Shown here: positions 17,474 to 25,483 of the stretch, piece after piece | How the letters are laid out: every line of letters starts with the position of its first letter | Numbering within the stretch: position 1 is the first letter of the stretch | Assembly: GCA_965246915.1 (NCBI GenBank) | Contig: CBDFGB010000008.1 | Location: forward strand, 229,706 to 293,705 | Length of the DNA: 64,000 nucleotides | Reading direction: 5' to 3' | Origin: CAVRQM01 sp965246915 | Lineage (GTDB): Bacteria; Pseudomonadota; Alphaproteobacteria; Acetobacterales; Acetobacteraceae | Program-made: the position numbers and the translations under genes | Notes under the pieces: model-generated | The model's input: the letters and a program-made list of their open reading frames with translations, nothing else | Told to the model about the DNA's origin: nothing | The model's database searches: none

Positions 17474-18151
17474 CTACCAACTGTTTGTTTCGGCCTGATG
17501 CTGGTACCAGTCGAGCCCGCGCTGATTGTGCAGCCTAGCCACCGCGAGCAGGGCATCCCGGTCGGCGTCGCGCAGCGCCTCGATGATCCTGATGTGGTCG
17601 TCGCGAACATCGTTCAGGTGCTCCTGCGACATGTAGGCGGAGTAGCGGATTGGCAGCGCCCGCGCCGCCATCTCGCGAACGAGCCGGGTGAGATGTTCGT
17701 TGCCGCAGAAGCTGTTGAGCAGCTCATGGAACTCAGCGTTCCGCTCGAAGATCGCCGGGAAATTCTTCCGTGCAACGGCTTCGCTGTGCCCATCCTGGAT
17801 CCGCGTGAGCGCGGCGATGTCCGGCTTTGTCACCGGCAATGCAATCCATTGTGCCGCCAATGCTTCCAGCTCGATGCGCACGGCGTAAATTTTCCGGATG
17901 TCGTCAATCGTCAGGCGAACGACCGACGCGCCTTTGTTCGGCGCGTATTCGACCAGCCCAAGCTTCGCAAGCTCGTTCAGCGCCTCGCGGATGTTGGCGC
18001 GATTGCACTTGAGTCGTTCGGCAAGATCCACCTCGACCAGGCGCTGCCGGGGATGGAGTTGCCCAAACACGATTTCGTCGCGCAGCGCCAGAAGCACCGC
18101 CTGCGCCGCGGCACTTATCCGCGACGTGGAACTCGCAAGCAGCGCGCTCAT
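17474..18151 (-). CDS. GntR-family regulator, FadR subfamily with FCD domain
   Basis: A 225-residue regulator. Residues about 15-80 form the winged helix (LRDEIVFGQLHPRQRLVEVD, LAERLKCNRANIREALNELA, YAPNKGASVV). Residues about 95-215 form the all-helical FCD effector domain with the metal-ligand pattern (HSEAV, FHELLNSFCGNEHL, DDHIRIIEAL). It lies between two SDR genes and is probably co-transcribed with them. A perfect FadR-subfamily operator (TNGTNNNACNA) at 27143-27153, before the ABC genes of the same locus, is its likely target. Ligand probably a sugar acid or polyol intermediate. Confidence 0.87.
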   Translation of the reverse strand: MSALLASSTSRISAAAQAVLLALRDEIVFGQLHPRQRLVEVDLAERLKCNRANIREALNELAKLGLVEYAPNKGASVVRLTIDDIRKIYAVRIELEALAAQWIALPVTKPDIAALTRIQDGHSEAVARKNFPAIFERNAEFHELLNSFCGNEHLTRLVREMAARALPIRYSAYMSQEHLNDVRDDHIRIIEALRDADRDALLAVARLHNQRGLDWYQHQAETNSW

Positions 18152-18167
18152 CCTCTGGTCCTGCCGC

Positions 18168-18947
18168 TCACCACAGTGTCATGCCCCCGTCGAGGACGAG
18201 ATTGTGCCCGGTCATGTAGGCCGAGGCGTCCGAGGCGAGGAACACGATCGCACCCGTCAGGTCGTCGACTTCGCCGAAGCGGCCCATCGGGATCTGCGGA
18301 CTCCACTCGTCGCGCAGGCCGCGCAGCGCGTCTGACTGCAGCAGCTCAGTATTGATGAGCCCCGGCGACAGCGCATTCACGCGAATATTCCGCGCCGCCC
18401 ACTCGGCCGCGAGCGAGCGGGTGAGATGGGCAACGCCCGCTTTGGCGGTGTTGTAGCTTGCCTGCTTCTGCGGATGCGGTACGACCAGGCTCGCCATCGA
18501 CGCCATGTTGACGATCACGCCGCCGCCCTGACGCAGCATCACGCGCGCCTCCTCCTGGCAGCACAGGAACACGCCGCGCAGGTTGACGGCGAAGGTCCAG
18601 TCCCACTCCTCGGCAGTCGTGTCCTCGGCGGCCGAGTTGAAGTTCACGCCGGCGTTGTTGAAGGCGATGTCGAGGCGGCCGAACGTCTCAACGGCTCTTC
18701 CCACCATGGCCCGCACGCTCGCCTGGTCGGCGACGTCAGCTGCGATCGCGACCGCGCGCGCACCTTCCGCCACGAGCTCCGCGGCATTTTCGTCGGCCGC
18801 GGCATAATCGATGTCGGCGACGGCGATATCGGCGCCGGCCTGCGCCAGGGCACGCGACAGCGCACGGCCAATGCCCCTTCCGCCGCCGGTGACGAGCGCG
18901 CAGCGGCCCGTTAGATCGAATTTCCGCAGAGCCGGAGACGTTGCCAT
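18168..18947 (-). CDS. SDR-family oxidoreductase
   Basis: A 259-residue classical SDR with all motifs: TGGGRGIG (20-27), NNAG (97-100), S150, Y165 and K169 (YNTAK), and the C-terminal LDGGMTLW. NAD(P)-dependent interconversion of an alcohol and a ketone, probably on the imported polyol or sugar. The ATG at 18947 follows GAGGGGAAG at good spacing. The frame is open upstream to 19109, but that part overlaps the M24 gene and has no family resemblance. Unlike the companion SDR at 16689, its active site is complete. Confidence 0.85.
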   Translation of the reverse strand: MATSPALRKFDLTGRCALVTGGGRGIGRALSRALAQAGADIAVADIDYAAADENAAELVAEGARAVAIAADVADQASVRAMVGRAVETFGRLDIAFNNAGVNFNSAAEDTTAEEWDWTFAVNLRGVFLCCQEEARVMLRQGGGVIVNMASMASLVVPHPQKQASYNTAKAGVAHLTRSLAAEWAARNIRVNALSPGLINTELLQSDALRGLRDEWSPQIPMGRFGEVDDLTGAIVFLASDASAYMTGHNLVLDGGMTLW

Positions 18948-18960
18948 GGTGGTCTTCCCC

Positions 18961-20154
18961 TCAAGCGCCGCCGCGGTTCCAGCCGCGCGCCTGGTCGCCA
19001 TACCCCTCGCAGCCATCTTCCGTGACAGCGACCGTGTCCTCCAGCTTGATGAACCCCCGCCGTGGATGCAGGAGTGTGGTTTCGATTGATATGACCATGC
19101 CGGCCTCAAGCTCCCGGTCCGCGTGATATGCCGCGTACGGAACGGAGCAGCGGTCCGTCAGCCACGGCGCCTCGTGGCTTACGATTCCCATGCCATGCGC
19201 TACGAACTCCAGGTGCTCGCGATGCGGCGAGCCTGCCAGCAGCGCGTCGGGACCGGCGTAGATGTCGCCGCCACGGGCGCCGGCGCGGATCGGCTTACGG
19301 GCAGCCTGCTGCACCTCGTCGACGAAGCCGAGCAAGTCGATCAGTTCCAAATCCGGCTCGCCGGGGAAGGCCATGCGGCACAGGTCGCCGATATATCCCC
19401 TGTCGTTGCCGCCAGAATCCACCGCCAAGACGTCGCCCCTCTGCCAGATTTCGTCCGAGGGTGCGCGGTTGAACCCGCGACCGATGTTGACGAGGGCGTA
19501 CTCGAAGGCGAGCCCGCGATCGATTTCCTCCTGGCGCAACGTCGCGATGATGTCGCGCTTCACCGAGCCGACGCCGTGCCTGCGGAACGTCGCCTCGATT
19601 GCGCCAACCACTTTTTCCGACGCCCCCCGAAGCAACGCTAACTCCCGCGGCGACTTCACCGCACGAAACAGCTCGAGCATGACATACGCGTCGACGATCT
19701 CGGTATCCGGCAGGCCGTCCCTCAACGCTCGATAGGCCCCGTGCAGGAGGAAGTCCGTCTCAACACCGAGCCTTCTTATCGGCCGACCAAGACGGAGCAG
19801 GCTCCGCACGCAGCTTGCGGCGTACTGGTCGACGGTCATGTTCTCGAAGTTTAGGTCAGACATCCAGAACCGGCCGAGGTTCCGCTCGTGAACCTCCATC
19901 GGGCTGCCGATATAGGCGGCCAGTTCGGGACGTCCCTTGGTGTAGACGAGGGCCGGCATGTACCGGCTGAGGCCATGGGCATCCATGTGGCTGTAGAAAA
20001 AGTAGCGGTATCCACCAAGCAAATACTGAATGTTGTGCTTGGACGTGACGAGGACGGCGTCGAGATCGCGCTCGTCCATCATCGCATCGAGCCGCCTGGC
20101 GTCGAACGGAGGACTCCCCATACTGACCGTTTCGGCGGCTAGATGATCGTCCAT
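18961..20154 (-). CDS. M24-family metallohydrolase (Xaa-Pro peptidase/creatinase-like)
   Basis: A 397-residue pita-bread-fold protein: an N-terminal creatinase-like domain (about 1-165) and a C-terminal catalytic domain. All five metal ligands can be placed: D246 (AVDSGGNDRG), D257 (IGDLCR), H320 (VAHGMGIVSHE), E358 (SIETTL) and E372 (KLEDTV). Members include aminopeptidase P, prolidase and creatinase. With no peptide-related neighbours, an amidohydrolase-like role on a conjugated substrate is as likely as peptidase activity. It overlaps the Gfo/Idh gene upstream by 16 bases. Confidence 0.83.
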   Translation of the reverse strand: MDDHLAAETVSMGSPPFDARRLDAMMDERDLDAVLVTSKHNIQYLLGGYRYFFYSHMDAHGLSRYMPALVYTKGRPELAAYIGSPMEVHERNLGRFWMSDLNFENMTVDQYAASCVRSLLRLGRPIRRLGVETDFLLHGAYRALRDGLPDTEIVDAYVMLELFRAVKSPRELALLRGASEKVVGAIEATFRRHGVGSVKRDIIATLRQEEIDRGLAFEYALVNIGRGFNRAPSDEIWQRGDVLAVDSGGNDRGYIGDLCRMAFPGEPDLELIDLLGFVDEVQQAARKPIRAGARGGDIYAGPDALLAGSPHREHLEFVAHGMGIVSHEAPWLTDRCSVPYAAYHADRELEAGMVISIETTLLHPRRGFIKLEDTVAVTEDGCEGYGDQARGWNRGGA

Positions 20155-21317
20155 GCCCCGTCATTCCTGTTCGACACCTCGGCAGCGCGGATCATCCGCA
20201 TGCCGGCGACCCCGTCCTCGATCCCCGGCAGATTGTCGAGCCACCGTGCCGGCGACACGCCGTGTCGAGAAGCGGCGATCGCGCACGCGGTTTCCACGTA
20301 GAGATTGGCGAACGCCAGGATGTAGCCTTCGGGATGGCCAGGTCGGAACCGAGCCGACCGCCGCACAAACTCCGGGGCGTCGTCCTGGCCAGCGCGATGC
20401 ATCATCTCCGGCCCGAGCAGAGGCCGAGAGCGAAGATACTCCGCGTCTTCCTCCCGCCATTCGAGCGCGGCCTCGTCGCCGTAGAGGCGGAGCGACAGGC
20501 CGTGCTGCGTGCCCGTCGCCACGTAGCTCGTCCAGAGCCGCCCGACCGCGCCGTCGCCGTAGTCGAAGACGAGATAGGCGTTGTCGAACACCTCGCGCCT
20601 GTCGGCGAGGGTCTGCATGCGCGCCGACAGTCGTTGCGGCGTGCGTCCCGTCACGTAGCGGGTCAGGTGATAGGCGTGCGAGCCGACTTCACCCAGGATC
20701 GCCGCCTCGCCCGCGATGTCGGCGCGGAAGCGCCAGTGCCGGTCGGCCGGATCGGCGGGCTCGCGCGCGACGCCGGGCGCGCCGCTGGCGAACTCGGCCT
20801 CGATCAGGCGCAGGCGTCCGAGCTTGCCTTGCGCGACCAAGTCGCGCGCCAACCGCGGCATCGGAAAGCCGGAGTAGCAATGAGTCAGCACGAAGACCCG
20901 GCCGGAGGATTCCACCGCGCCCTTGAGCCTGAGCGCCGCCTCCAAAGTGTCCGTGAGTGGCTTCTCGCAGATGACGTCAAAGCCGCGCTCGAGGAAAGCG
21001 ATCGCCGCGTCGCAGTGGACATGGGGCGGCGCCGCGACTAAGACCGCGTCGATGCGGTCGTGCCGTCCGGCCTCTCGTTCCGCCATCTCGTGATAGGTCG
21101 CGTAGCTGCGGTCGTTGGCGATGAGGAGGGTCCGTGCCGTCTCGGCCGCCACGTCGGGACGGATTGAGAAGGCGCCAGCAACCAGCTCGAACAAGCCGTC
21201 CACCCTAAAGGCAAGCCTGTGCGTCTCGCCGATGACGGAATCGAACCCGCCACCCACCATGCCGAGCCGAAGACGTCGCCCGAGCGAGCGCAGGATGTCC
21301 GCGCCGAGATCCGCCAT
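20139..21317 (-). CDS. Gfo/Idh/MocA-family oxidoreductase (first of two)
   Basis: A 392-residue NAD(P)-dependent sugar or cyclitol dehydrogenase. The Rossmann glycines are in GMVGGGFDSVIG (19-30). The family EKP motif, with its catalytic Lys, is at 118-120 (CEKPLTD). The C-terminal alpha/beta domain carries EVGSHAYHLTRYVTGRTP, typical of inositol-dehydrogenase-like members. The ATG at 21317 lies seven bases beyond the stop of the preceding gene; the upstream open frame overlaps that gene and is not homologous. Together with the second copy and the truncated iolD this suggests inositol-like catabolism. Confidence 0.85.
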   Translation of the reverse strand: MADLGADILRSLGRRLRLGMVGGGFDSVIGETHRLAFRVDGLFELVAGAFSIRPDVAAETARTLLIANDRSYATYHEMAEREAGRHDRIDAVLVAAPPHVHCDAAIAFLERGFDVICEKPLTDTLEAALRLKGAVESSGRVFVLTHCYSGFPMPRLARDLVAQGKLGRLRLIEAEFASGAPGVAREPADPADRHWRFRADIAGEAAILGEVGSHAYHLTRYVTGRTPQRLSARMQTLADRREVFDNAYLVFDYGDGAVGRLWTSYVATGTQHGLSLRLYGDEAALEWREEDAEYLRSRPLLGPEMMHRAGQDDAPEFVRRSARFRPGHPEGYILAFANLYVETACAIAASRHGVSPARWLDNLPGIEDGVAGMRMIRAAEVSNRNDGAWTII

Positions 21318-21324
21318 GACTATT

Positions 21325-22434
21325 TCACTCCCGGAACGCCACGTCGACGAAACGGCGAGTCTCGGCAGACGTCGCGATTGCCTCGACCGTCTCCGCCACG
21401 CGGTAGGCGTCGCGGAACGTCGCCCGCGGCGCCACCACGCTGCCCAGCGCCGCCGCTTCCAGCACGTGCCTTGCCTGATGTGCGAAGCACTCGTTCCAGC
21501 CAAGCGGATGCTGTCCCTGGATGCCGAGCGGCAGCCAGAAGTCACTGTACGGGTGACCTTCCTGCGTGACCATCTGGGTCCGCGCGCCCCGCTTCGGCTC
21601 CAGGATGGACAGCTCGTTGAGCCGCTCCATGTGGAAGGCGACCGAGCGCTTGCTGCCGTCCACCTCGATGAACCCGCCAAGGTTGTGGGCGCCGGCGACG
21701 CGGCTAGCCTCGAAGGACGCCGTGGCGCCGTTTTCGAAGCGGGCCGCGCAGACGAACGCGTCCTCGTTGACGTCCGTGACGACGCCGGCGCTGTCAGTAC
21801 TCCATGTGCCGCTCACCGCCGCGACCGAGGCGATCTCGCCGACCAGGAACCGTGCCTGGTCGACATGATGCGAGCCAAGGTCGCCCAATACGCCAAGGCC
21901 CGCCTCATTTCGGTCAAAGCGCCAGTTGAGCGGCCCATCCCTCAGCATGTTGAGCAAAAACCGGGAGCGGAAATGCCGAACTTCGCCAAGCTCCCCGGCC
22001 TCGATCATTTGCCGCGCAAGATTGAGGGCCGGGATCGACCGATACATAAACGCGCAGATGTTCACAACGCCCGTTCTGTCCACTGCTTTCCAAAGCCGGT
22101 AGGCCTCGTCGGCGGATCCCGCGAGCGGCTTCTCGCAGAAGACCGCCTTGCCGGCCTCGGCGGCGGCGATGCAGGGCGCCGCGTGCAGGTGGTTTGGTCC
22201 CGCGTTCACGAACAGATCGATATCCGACGCGGTTGCGACGTCCTTCCAGTCGGTACTCACGCGCTCAAACTCGTAGCGCTCCTGCAGGATGTTCGCGAGG
22301 TCCGCGTCCCGCTCGGCGAGTATCTTGAGTTCCACGCCGATTTTCGGCCGCCGCGCCGACATCGACGCGGTGGTGAAGGTCAGCGCATGCATCTGACCGA
22401 TGAACCCACCGCCCAGCAGCCCGACCCTCACCAC
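21325..22434 (-). CDS. Gfo/Idh/MocA-family oxidoreductase (second of two)
   Basis: A 369-residue dehydrogenase: Rossmann motif GLLGGGFIGQMHAL (5-18), EKP at 101-103 (CEKPLAGSADEA) and GVLGDLGSHHVDQARFLVGE in the substrate domain. Likely substrate a myo- or scyllo-inositol-type polyol or its keto form. The start is taken as the GTG at 22434, eight bases after GGGAG; the frame upstream (to 22533) overlaps the binding-protein gene. It is clearly divergent in sequence from the neighbour at 20139, so not a recent duplication. Confidence 0.85.
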   Translation of the reverse strand: MVRVGLLGGGFIGQMHALTFTTASMSARRPKIGVELKILAERDADLANILQERYEFERVSTDWKDVATASDIDLFVNAGPNHLHAAPCIAAAEAGKAVFCEKPLAGSADEAYRLWKAVDRTGVVNICAFMYRSIPALNLARQMIEAGELGEVRHFRSRFLLNMLRDGPLNWRFDRNEAGLGVLGDLGSHHVDQARFLVGEIASVAAVSGTWSTDSAGVVTDVNEDAFVCAARFENGATASFEASRVAGAHNLGGFIEVDGSKRSVAFHMERLNELSILEPKRGARTQMVTQEGHPYSDFWLPLGIQGQHPLGWNECFAHQARHVLEAAALGSVVAPRATFRDAYRVAETVEAIATSAETRRFVDVAFRE

Positions 22435-22468
22435 GCTTGCGTCTCCCGCTCTCGTCTTGCCGTCCGCC

Positions 22469-23497
22469 TCAGAAGTTAAACTGGTCGATATTCTCCTTGG
22501 TGAAGACGGTGGGCGGCCCAAGCAGCACGACATCGTCGGCGATGAATTTCATCTTGCCGAGCCGCCCGGCCGGGATGGATCCCACCTTCGGGTCGAGCTT
22601 GCCATCGAGCTGCGCTCGGCTGATGTAGATGGCGCCGTAGCCAAGGTCCTTCGGGTCCCACAGCACGGAGGCGTACACCGTCCCGGACTTGATGTAAGGC
22701 CGGATCGTGCTGGGCACGCCGATGCCGGCGATCGGCATCTTGCCGGCCAGGCCGAGCTGATCGACCGCCTCGGCCGCGCCCACTGCGGCGTTGCCGTCGA
22801 TGACGATAACGCCGCGCGTGTTCGGGTTCGCCCGCAAGTAATTCAGAGTGACGTTCTTCGACTTTTCAATATCGGCGTCGCCTGACAGCTCGGCCTTAAC
22901 CACCATGTCCGGATACTTGGTCTTTGCGTACTCCTTGATACCCGACCGCCAGTGATTCATGTTGGTCGACGTGAACGAATTGGTGACGAGCAGGAAGTCC
23001 CCCTTGCCGCCCTCGGTCACCTTGGCCATGAGATCTGCGATCGTCTGCGAAATCGCGCTGAACTCAGCCATGTTTAGGAACACCGGCCGCGCATCGGATG
23101 CGAGATCGCTATCCCACGACGACACCTTGACCCCGCGCGACGCGGCGCGTTTAGCGGCAGGCGCCAGCGCCGAAGGGTCGCTGGCGCAGATCGATAGCGC
23201 GTCCACCTTCTTGCGGACCATGCGGTCGACGATGTCGGCTTGCGCGGTCACGTCCTGTGTCGCCGGACCATCGAACAGCAGATCGCAGTTCACCTCCTTG
23301 CACGCCTCCTCCGCGCCCTGCCGGACGGCGGTGAAATAGGGATCGCTGGTGTATTTCGGAATCATGCCGATCAGGTAACGCTTCTCCTCGGCGCGCGCGA
23401 CGTTCGCTCGGCCCACCATGGCCAGGGTCGCGCCGGCCGCCATGCCGCCCAGGATCGCGCGGCGGGAAGTGTTGGTCTCGGACAGATCTCGCTTCAT
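22469..23497 (-). CDS. ABC sugar/cyclitol importer, periplasmic binding protein
   Basis: A 342-residue exported protein. The N-terminus carries a twin-arginine-like signal, TSRRAILGGMAAGATLAMVG, cleaved after ARA near residue 36. The mature part is a type 1 periplasmic-binding fold (GMIPKYTSDPYFTAVRQGAE, NPNTRGVIVIDGNAAVG, IAGIGVPSTIRPYI), similar to LsrB/RhaS-like receptors. It belongs to the CUT2 importer at 23525-27063. A 27-base gap separates it from the permease gene upstream. Confidence 0.86.
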   Translation of the reverse strand: MKRDLSETNTSRRAILGGMAAGATLAMVGRANVARAEEKRYLIGMIPKYTSDPYFTAVRQGAEEACKEVNCDLLFDGPATQDVTAQADIVDRMVRKKVDALSICASDPSALAPAAKRAASRGVKVSSWDSDLASDARPVFLNMAEFSAISQTIADLMAKVTEGGKGDFLLVTNSFTSTNMNHWRSGIKEYAKTKYPDMVVKAELSGDADIEKSKNVTLNYLRANPNTRGVIVIDGNAAVGAAEAVDQLGLAGKMPIAGIGVPSTIRPYIKSGTVYASVLWDPKDLGYGAIYISRAQLDGKLDPKVGSIPAGRLGKMKFIADDVVLLGPPTVFTKENIDQFNF

Positions 23498-23524
23498 TTG
23501 CGTCTCCTCATGTTTTTTCGTTGT

Positions 23525-24496
23525 TCAGTCACGAACTTTCCTGAGGTTCTCGTTGGCGAGAACCCCGAGGATCAGCAAGGCGCCTGTGATGACGAGCCCC
23601 CAATCGGCGCTGACGCCGGCGAACTGCAGCCCGTCCTGAAGGTAGGAGAGGATGAGCAGCCCGAACAGCGTGCCGGCGATGGTGCCATAGCCGCCCGTTA
23701 CCTTGGTGCCACCGAGCACCACCGCCGCGATGACCGGAAGCTCGAGGCCGATCGCCATGTTGGCACGCGAGGTCGAGATGCGGGATGTCTGGACGATGGC
23801 CGCGATCGACACGAGCAGGCCCATCAGCCCGTAGACCCGCAGCTTCACGCGCTCGACGCTGATGCCGGAAAAGCGGACGGCCAGTTCGTTCTCGCCAAGG
23901 CCATATACCGCTCGGCCGAACGCCGAGCGGGCGAGCAGGACCCAGACCGCCACGCAGGCCAGCGCGAAGGCCGGCAACTGCACCGGCACGACGCCGCCGA
24001 GATAGGAGCCGCCGATATCGGTGAACCATGCGGGATAGGCGGAGAAGGCTTCGGCGTTCGACAAGACGTAAGCGGCGCCACGGAACAGCGCCATGGTCGC
24101 GAGCGTCACGACGAGCGGATGGAGGTTGAGATAGGCCACCATCGCGCCGTTCAGCAACCCGCAGCCGACCCCGGTCGCGACCCCCAGCGCCATGGCGACC
24201 GGCAGCGGGACGCCCGCCTGATGCGCGAACCCGATGACCACCGACACGAGCGCCAGCAGCGACGCGACCGACAGGTCGATGCCGCCGGTGATGATGACCA
24301 GCGTCATGCCGAGGCAGAGGAAGCCCGCCTCAATGAACACGCGCGAAGTGTCCAGAACGCCGTCGAGCGAGAGGTAATCGGGGACCAGCAGCCCGAACGC
24401 CGTCATCTCGACGGCGAACAGGATGGCCAGCAGGGCGGTTCGGCCCGGCAACAAAGACGATGGGACCGGACGGGCAGAGGAGGTCGAAACGGACAT
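23525..24496 (-). CDS. ABC sugar importer, permease (CUT2, second of pair)
   Basis: A 323-residue inner-membrane protein with about nine hydrophobic segments and the RbsC-type signatures: GMTLVIITGGIDLSVASLLA, VTLATMALFRGAAYVLS, GENELAVRFSGISV and VIAAVVLGGTKVTGG. It should pair with the permease at 24506 as a heterodimeric channel, as in Lsr/Rha/erythritol-type importers with two permease genes. Nine bases separate the two genes. Confidence 0.87.
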   Translation of the reverse strand: MSVSTSSARPVPSSLLPGRTALLAILFAVEMTAFGLLVPDYLSLDGVLDTSRVFIEAGFLCLGMTLVIITGGIDLSVASLLALVSVVIGFAHQAGVPLPVAMALGVATGVGCGLLNGAMVAYLNLHPLVVTLATMALFRGAAYVLSNAEAFSAYPAWFTDIGGSYLGGVVPVQLPAFALACVAVWVLLARSAFGRAVYGLGENELAVRFSGISVERVKLRVYGLMGLLVSIAAIVQTSRISTSRANMAIGLELPVIAAVVLGGTKVTGGYGTIAGTLFGLLILSYLQDGLQFAGVSADWGLVITGALLILGVLANENLRKVRD

Positions 24497-24505
24497 GCCT
24501 GCCTC

Positions 24506-25483
24506 CTACGACCGGCGCGCGACGAGACGCTGACGCATCGCGTCGAGCGAGATGGCGACCAGGATCAGCAGGCCGAGGATGAATTGCTCGAACGTCTCCG
24601 GCACCGCGTTCAGCGCCAATCCGTTCAGGATGACGCCGACCAGCACGGCCCCCAGCACCGGCGCCACGACCGAGCCTCGGCCGCCGGTGATGCTGGTGCC
24701 GCCCAGCACGACCGCCGCGATCACCCGCAGCTCGAACCCGGTGGCGGCGGTCGCCTGCAACTGGCCGATCTGGCCGAAGAACACGCCCGATGCGACGCCG
24801 CAACTGATCCCGGTCAGCACGAAGCAGGCGATCTTCACGCGGCGGATCGGCAGGCCAATGAAGCGCGCCGCGCGTGCGTTGCTGCCGATCGCGAGCACGT
24901 CGCGGCCAAAGGTCGTGTTGCGCACGACGATCTCCGCCGCCAGGTAGACGGCAGCGAGGATGAGCACCGGGACGGGGATCCCTCCGAGGAAGTCGAGGCC
25001 CAGCGAGCGGGAGGCGGTTGGCAGCGCGATCACGCCCACCGCCGCCTTCACAAGAAGTAGTCCGCGCAGCATCAGTAGAGTCCCGAGCGTGGCGATGATC
25101 GACGGGATTTTTCCGAACGCCACGAGCACACCGTTCAGGCTGCCGACGATCGCGCCCACGCCGACGGCGGCGAGGAACGGCCAAAGGATGCCGCCGGTGG
25201 CGGGGGCGACCGCGCCGAACGTCAGGCTGCAGGCGGCCAGCAAGGAGCCGGTGGACACGTCGATCTCGCCCGACAGGATCACGAAGTTGACGGCGATCGC
25301 GACGGTGCCCACGACGGCCACCTGCGCCACGATGCTGATCAGGTTGTCGAACGCCAAGAAGGCCGGCGTGGTTACGCCCAACCCAAGCGACAGCAGCACG
25401 AGGAACGCGAGCGGCGCGAGTTCCGGCCGCGCCGCCCAGTTGGGAGGGCTGTCGCGATGCGGCGTGGCGGAGGCCGACATCAC
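24506..25483 (-). CDS. ABC sugar importer, permease (CUT2, first of pair)
   Basis: A 325-residue inner-membrane protein with the same family signatures: IAVNFVILSGEIDVSTGSLL, GKIPSIIATLGTLLMLRGLL, GSNARAARFIGLPI and VIAAVVLGGTSITGGRGSVV. Its ATG overlaps the stop of the ATPase gene (ATGA), so it is translationally coupled to it. Forms the membrane channel with the product of 23525. Confidence 0.87.
   Translation of the reverse strand: MMSASATPHRDSPPNWAARPELAPLAFLVLLSLGLGVTTPAFLAFDNLISIVAQVAVVGTVAIAVNFVILSGEIDVSTGSLLAACSLTFGAVAPATGGILWPFLAAVGVGAIVGSLNGVLVAFGKIPSIIATLGTLLMLRGLLLVKAAVGVIALPTASRSLGLDFLGGIPVPVLILAAVYLAAEIVVRNTTFGRDVLAIGSNARAARFIGLPIRRVKIACFVLTGISCGVASGVFFGQIGQLQATAATGFELRVIAAVVLGGTSITGGRGSVVAPVLGAVLVGVILNGLALNAVPETFEQFILGLLILVAISLDAMRQRLVARRS

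Noticed and set aside
18948..19109. An N-terminal extension of the SDR gene at 18168
   Set aside because: It overlaps the M24 gene, shows no SDR-like sequence, and the ATG at 18947 has a good ribosome binding site.
21318..21680. An N-terminal extension of the Gfo/Idh gene at 20139
   Set aside because: It overlaps the other Gfo/Idh gene and is Arg/Ser-rich shadow sequence; the Rossmann motif starts shortly after the ATG at 21317.
23240..25060. A 606-codon open frame on the plus strand
   Set aside because: It lies antisense over the binding-protein and permease genes, is dominated by Arg, Asp, His and Gln as expected from reading GC-rich coding DNA backwards, and resembles no family.
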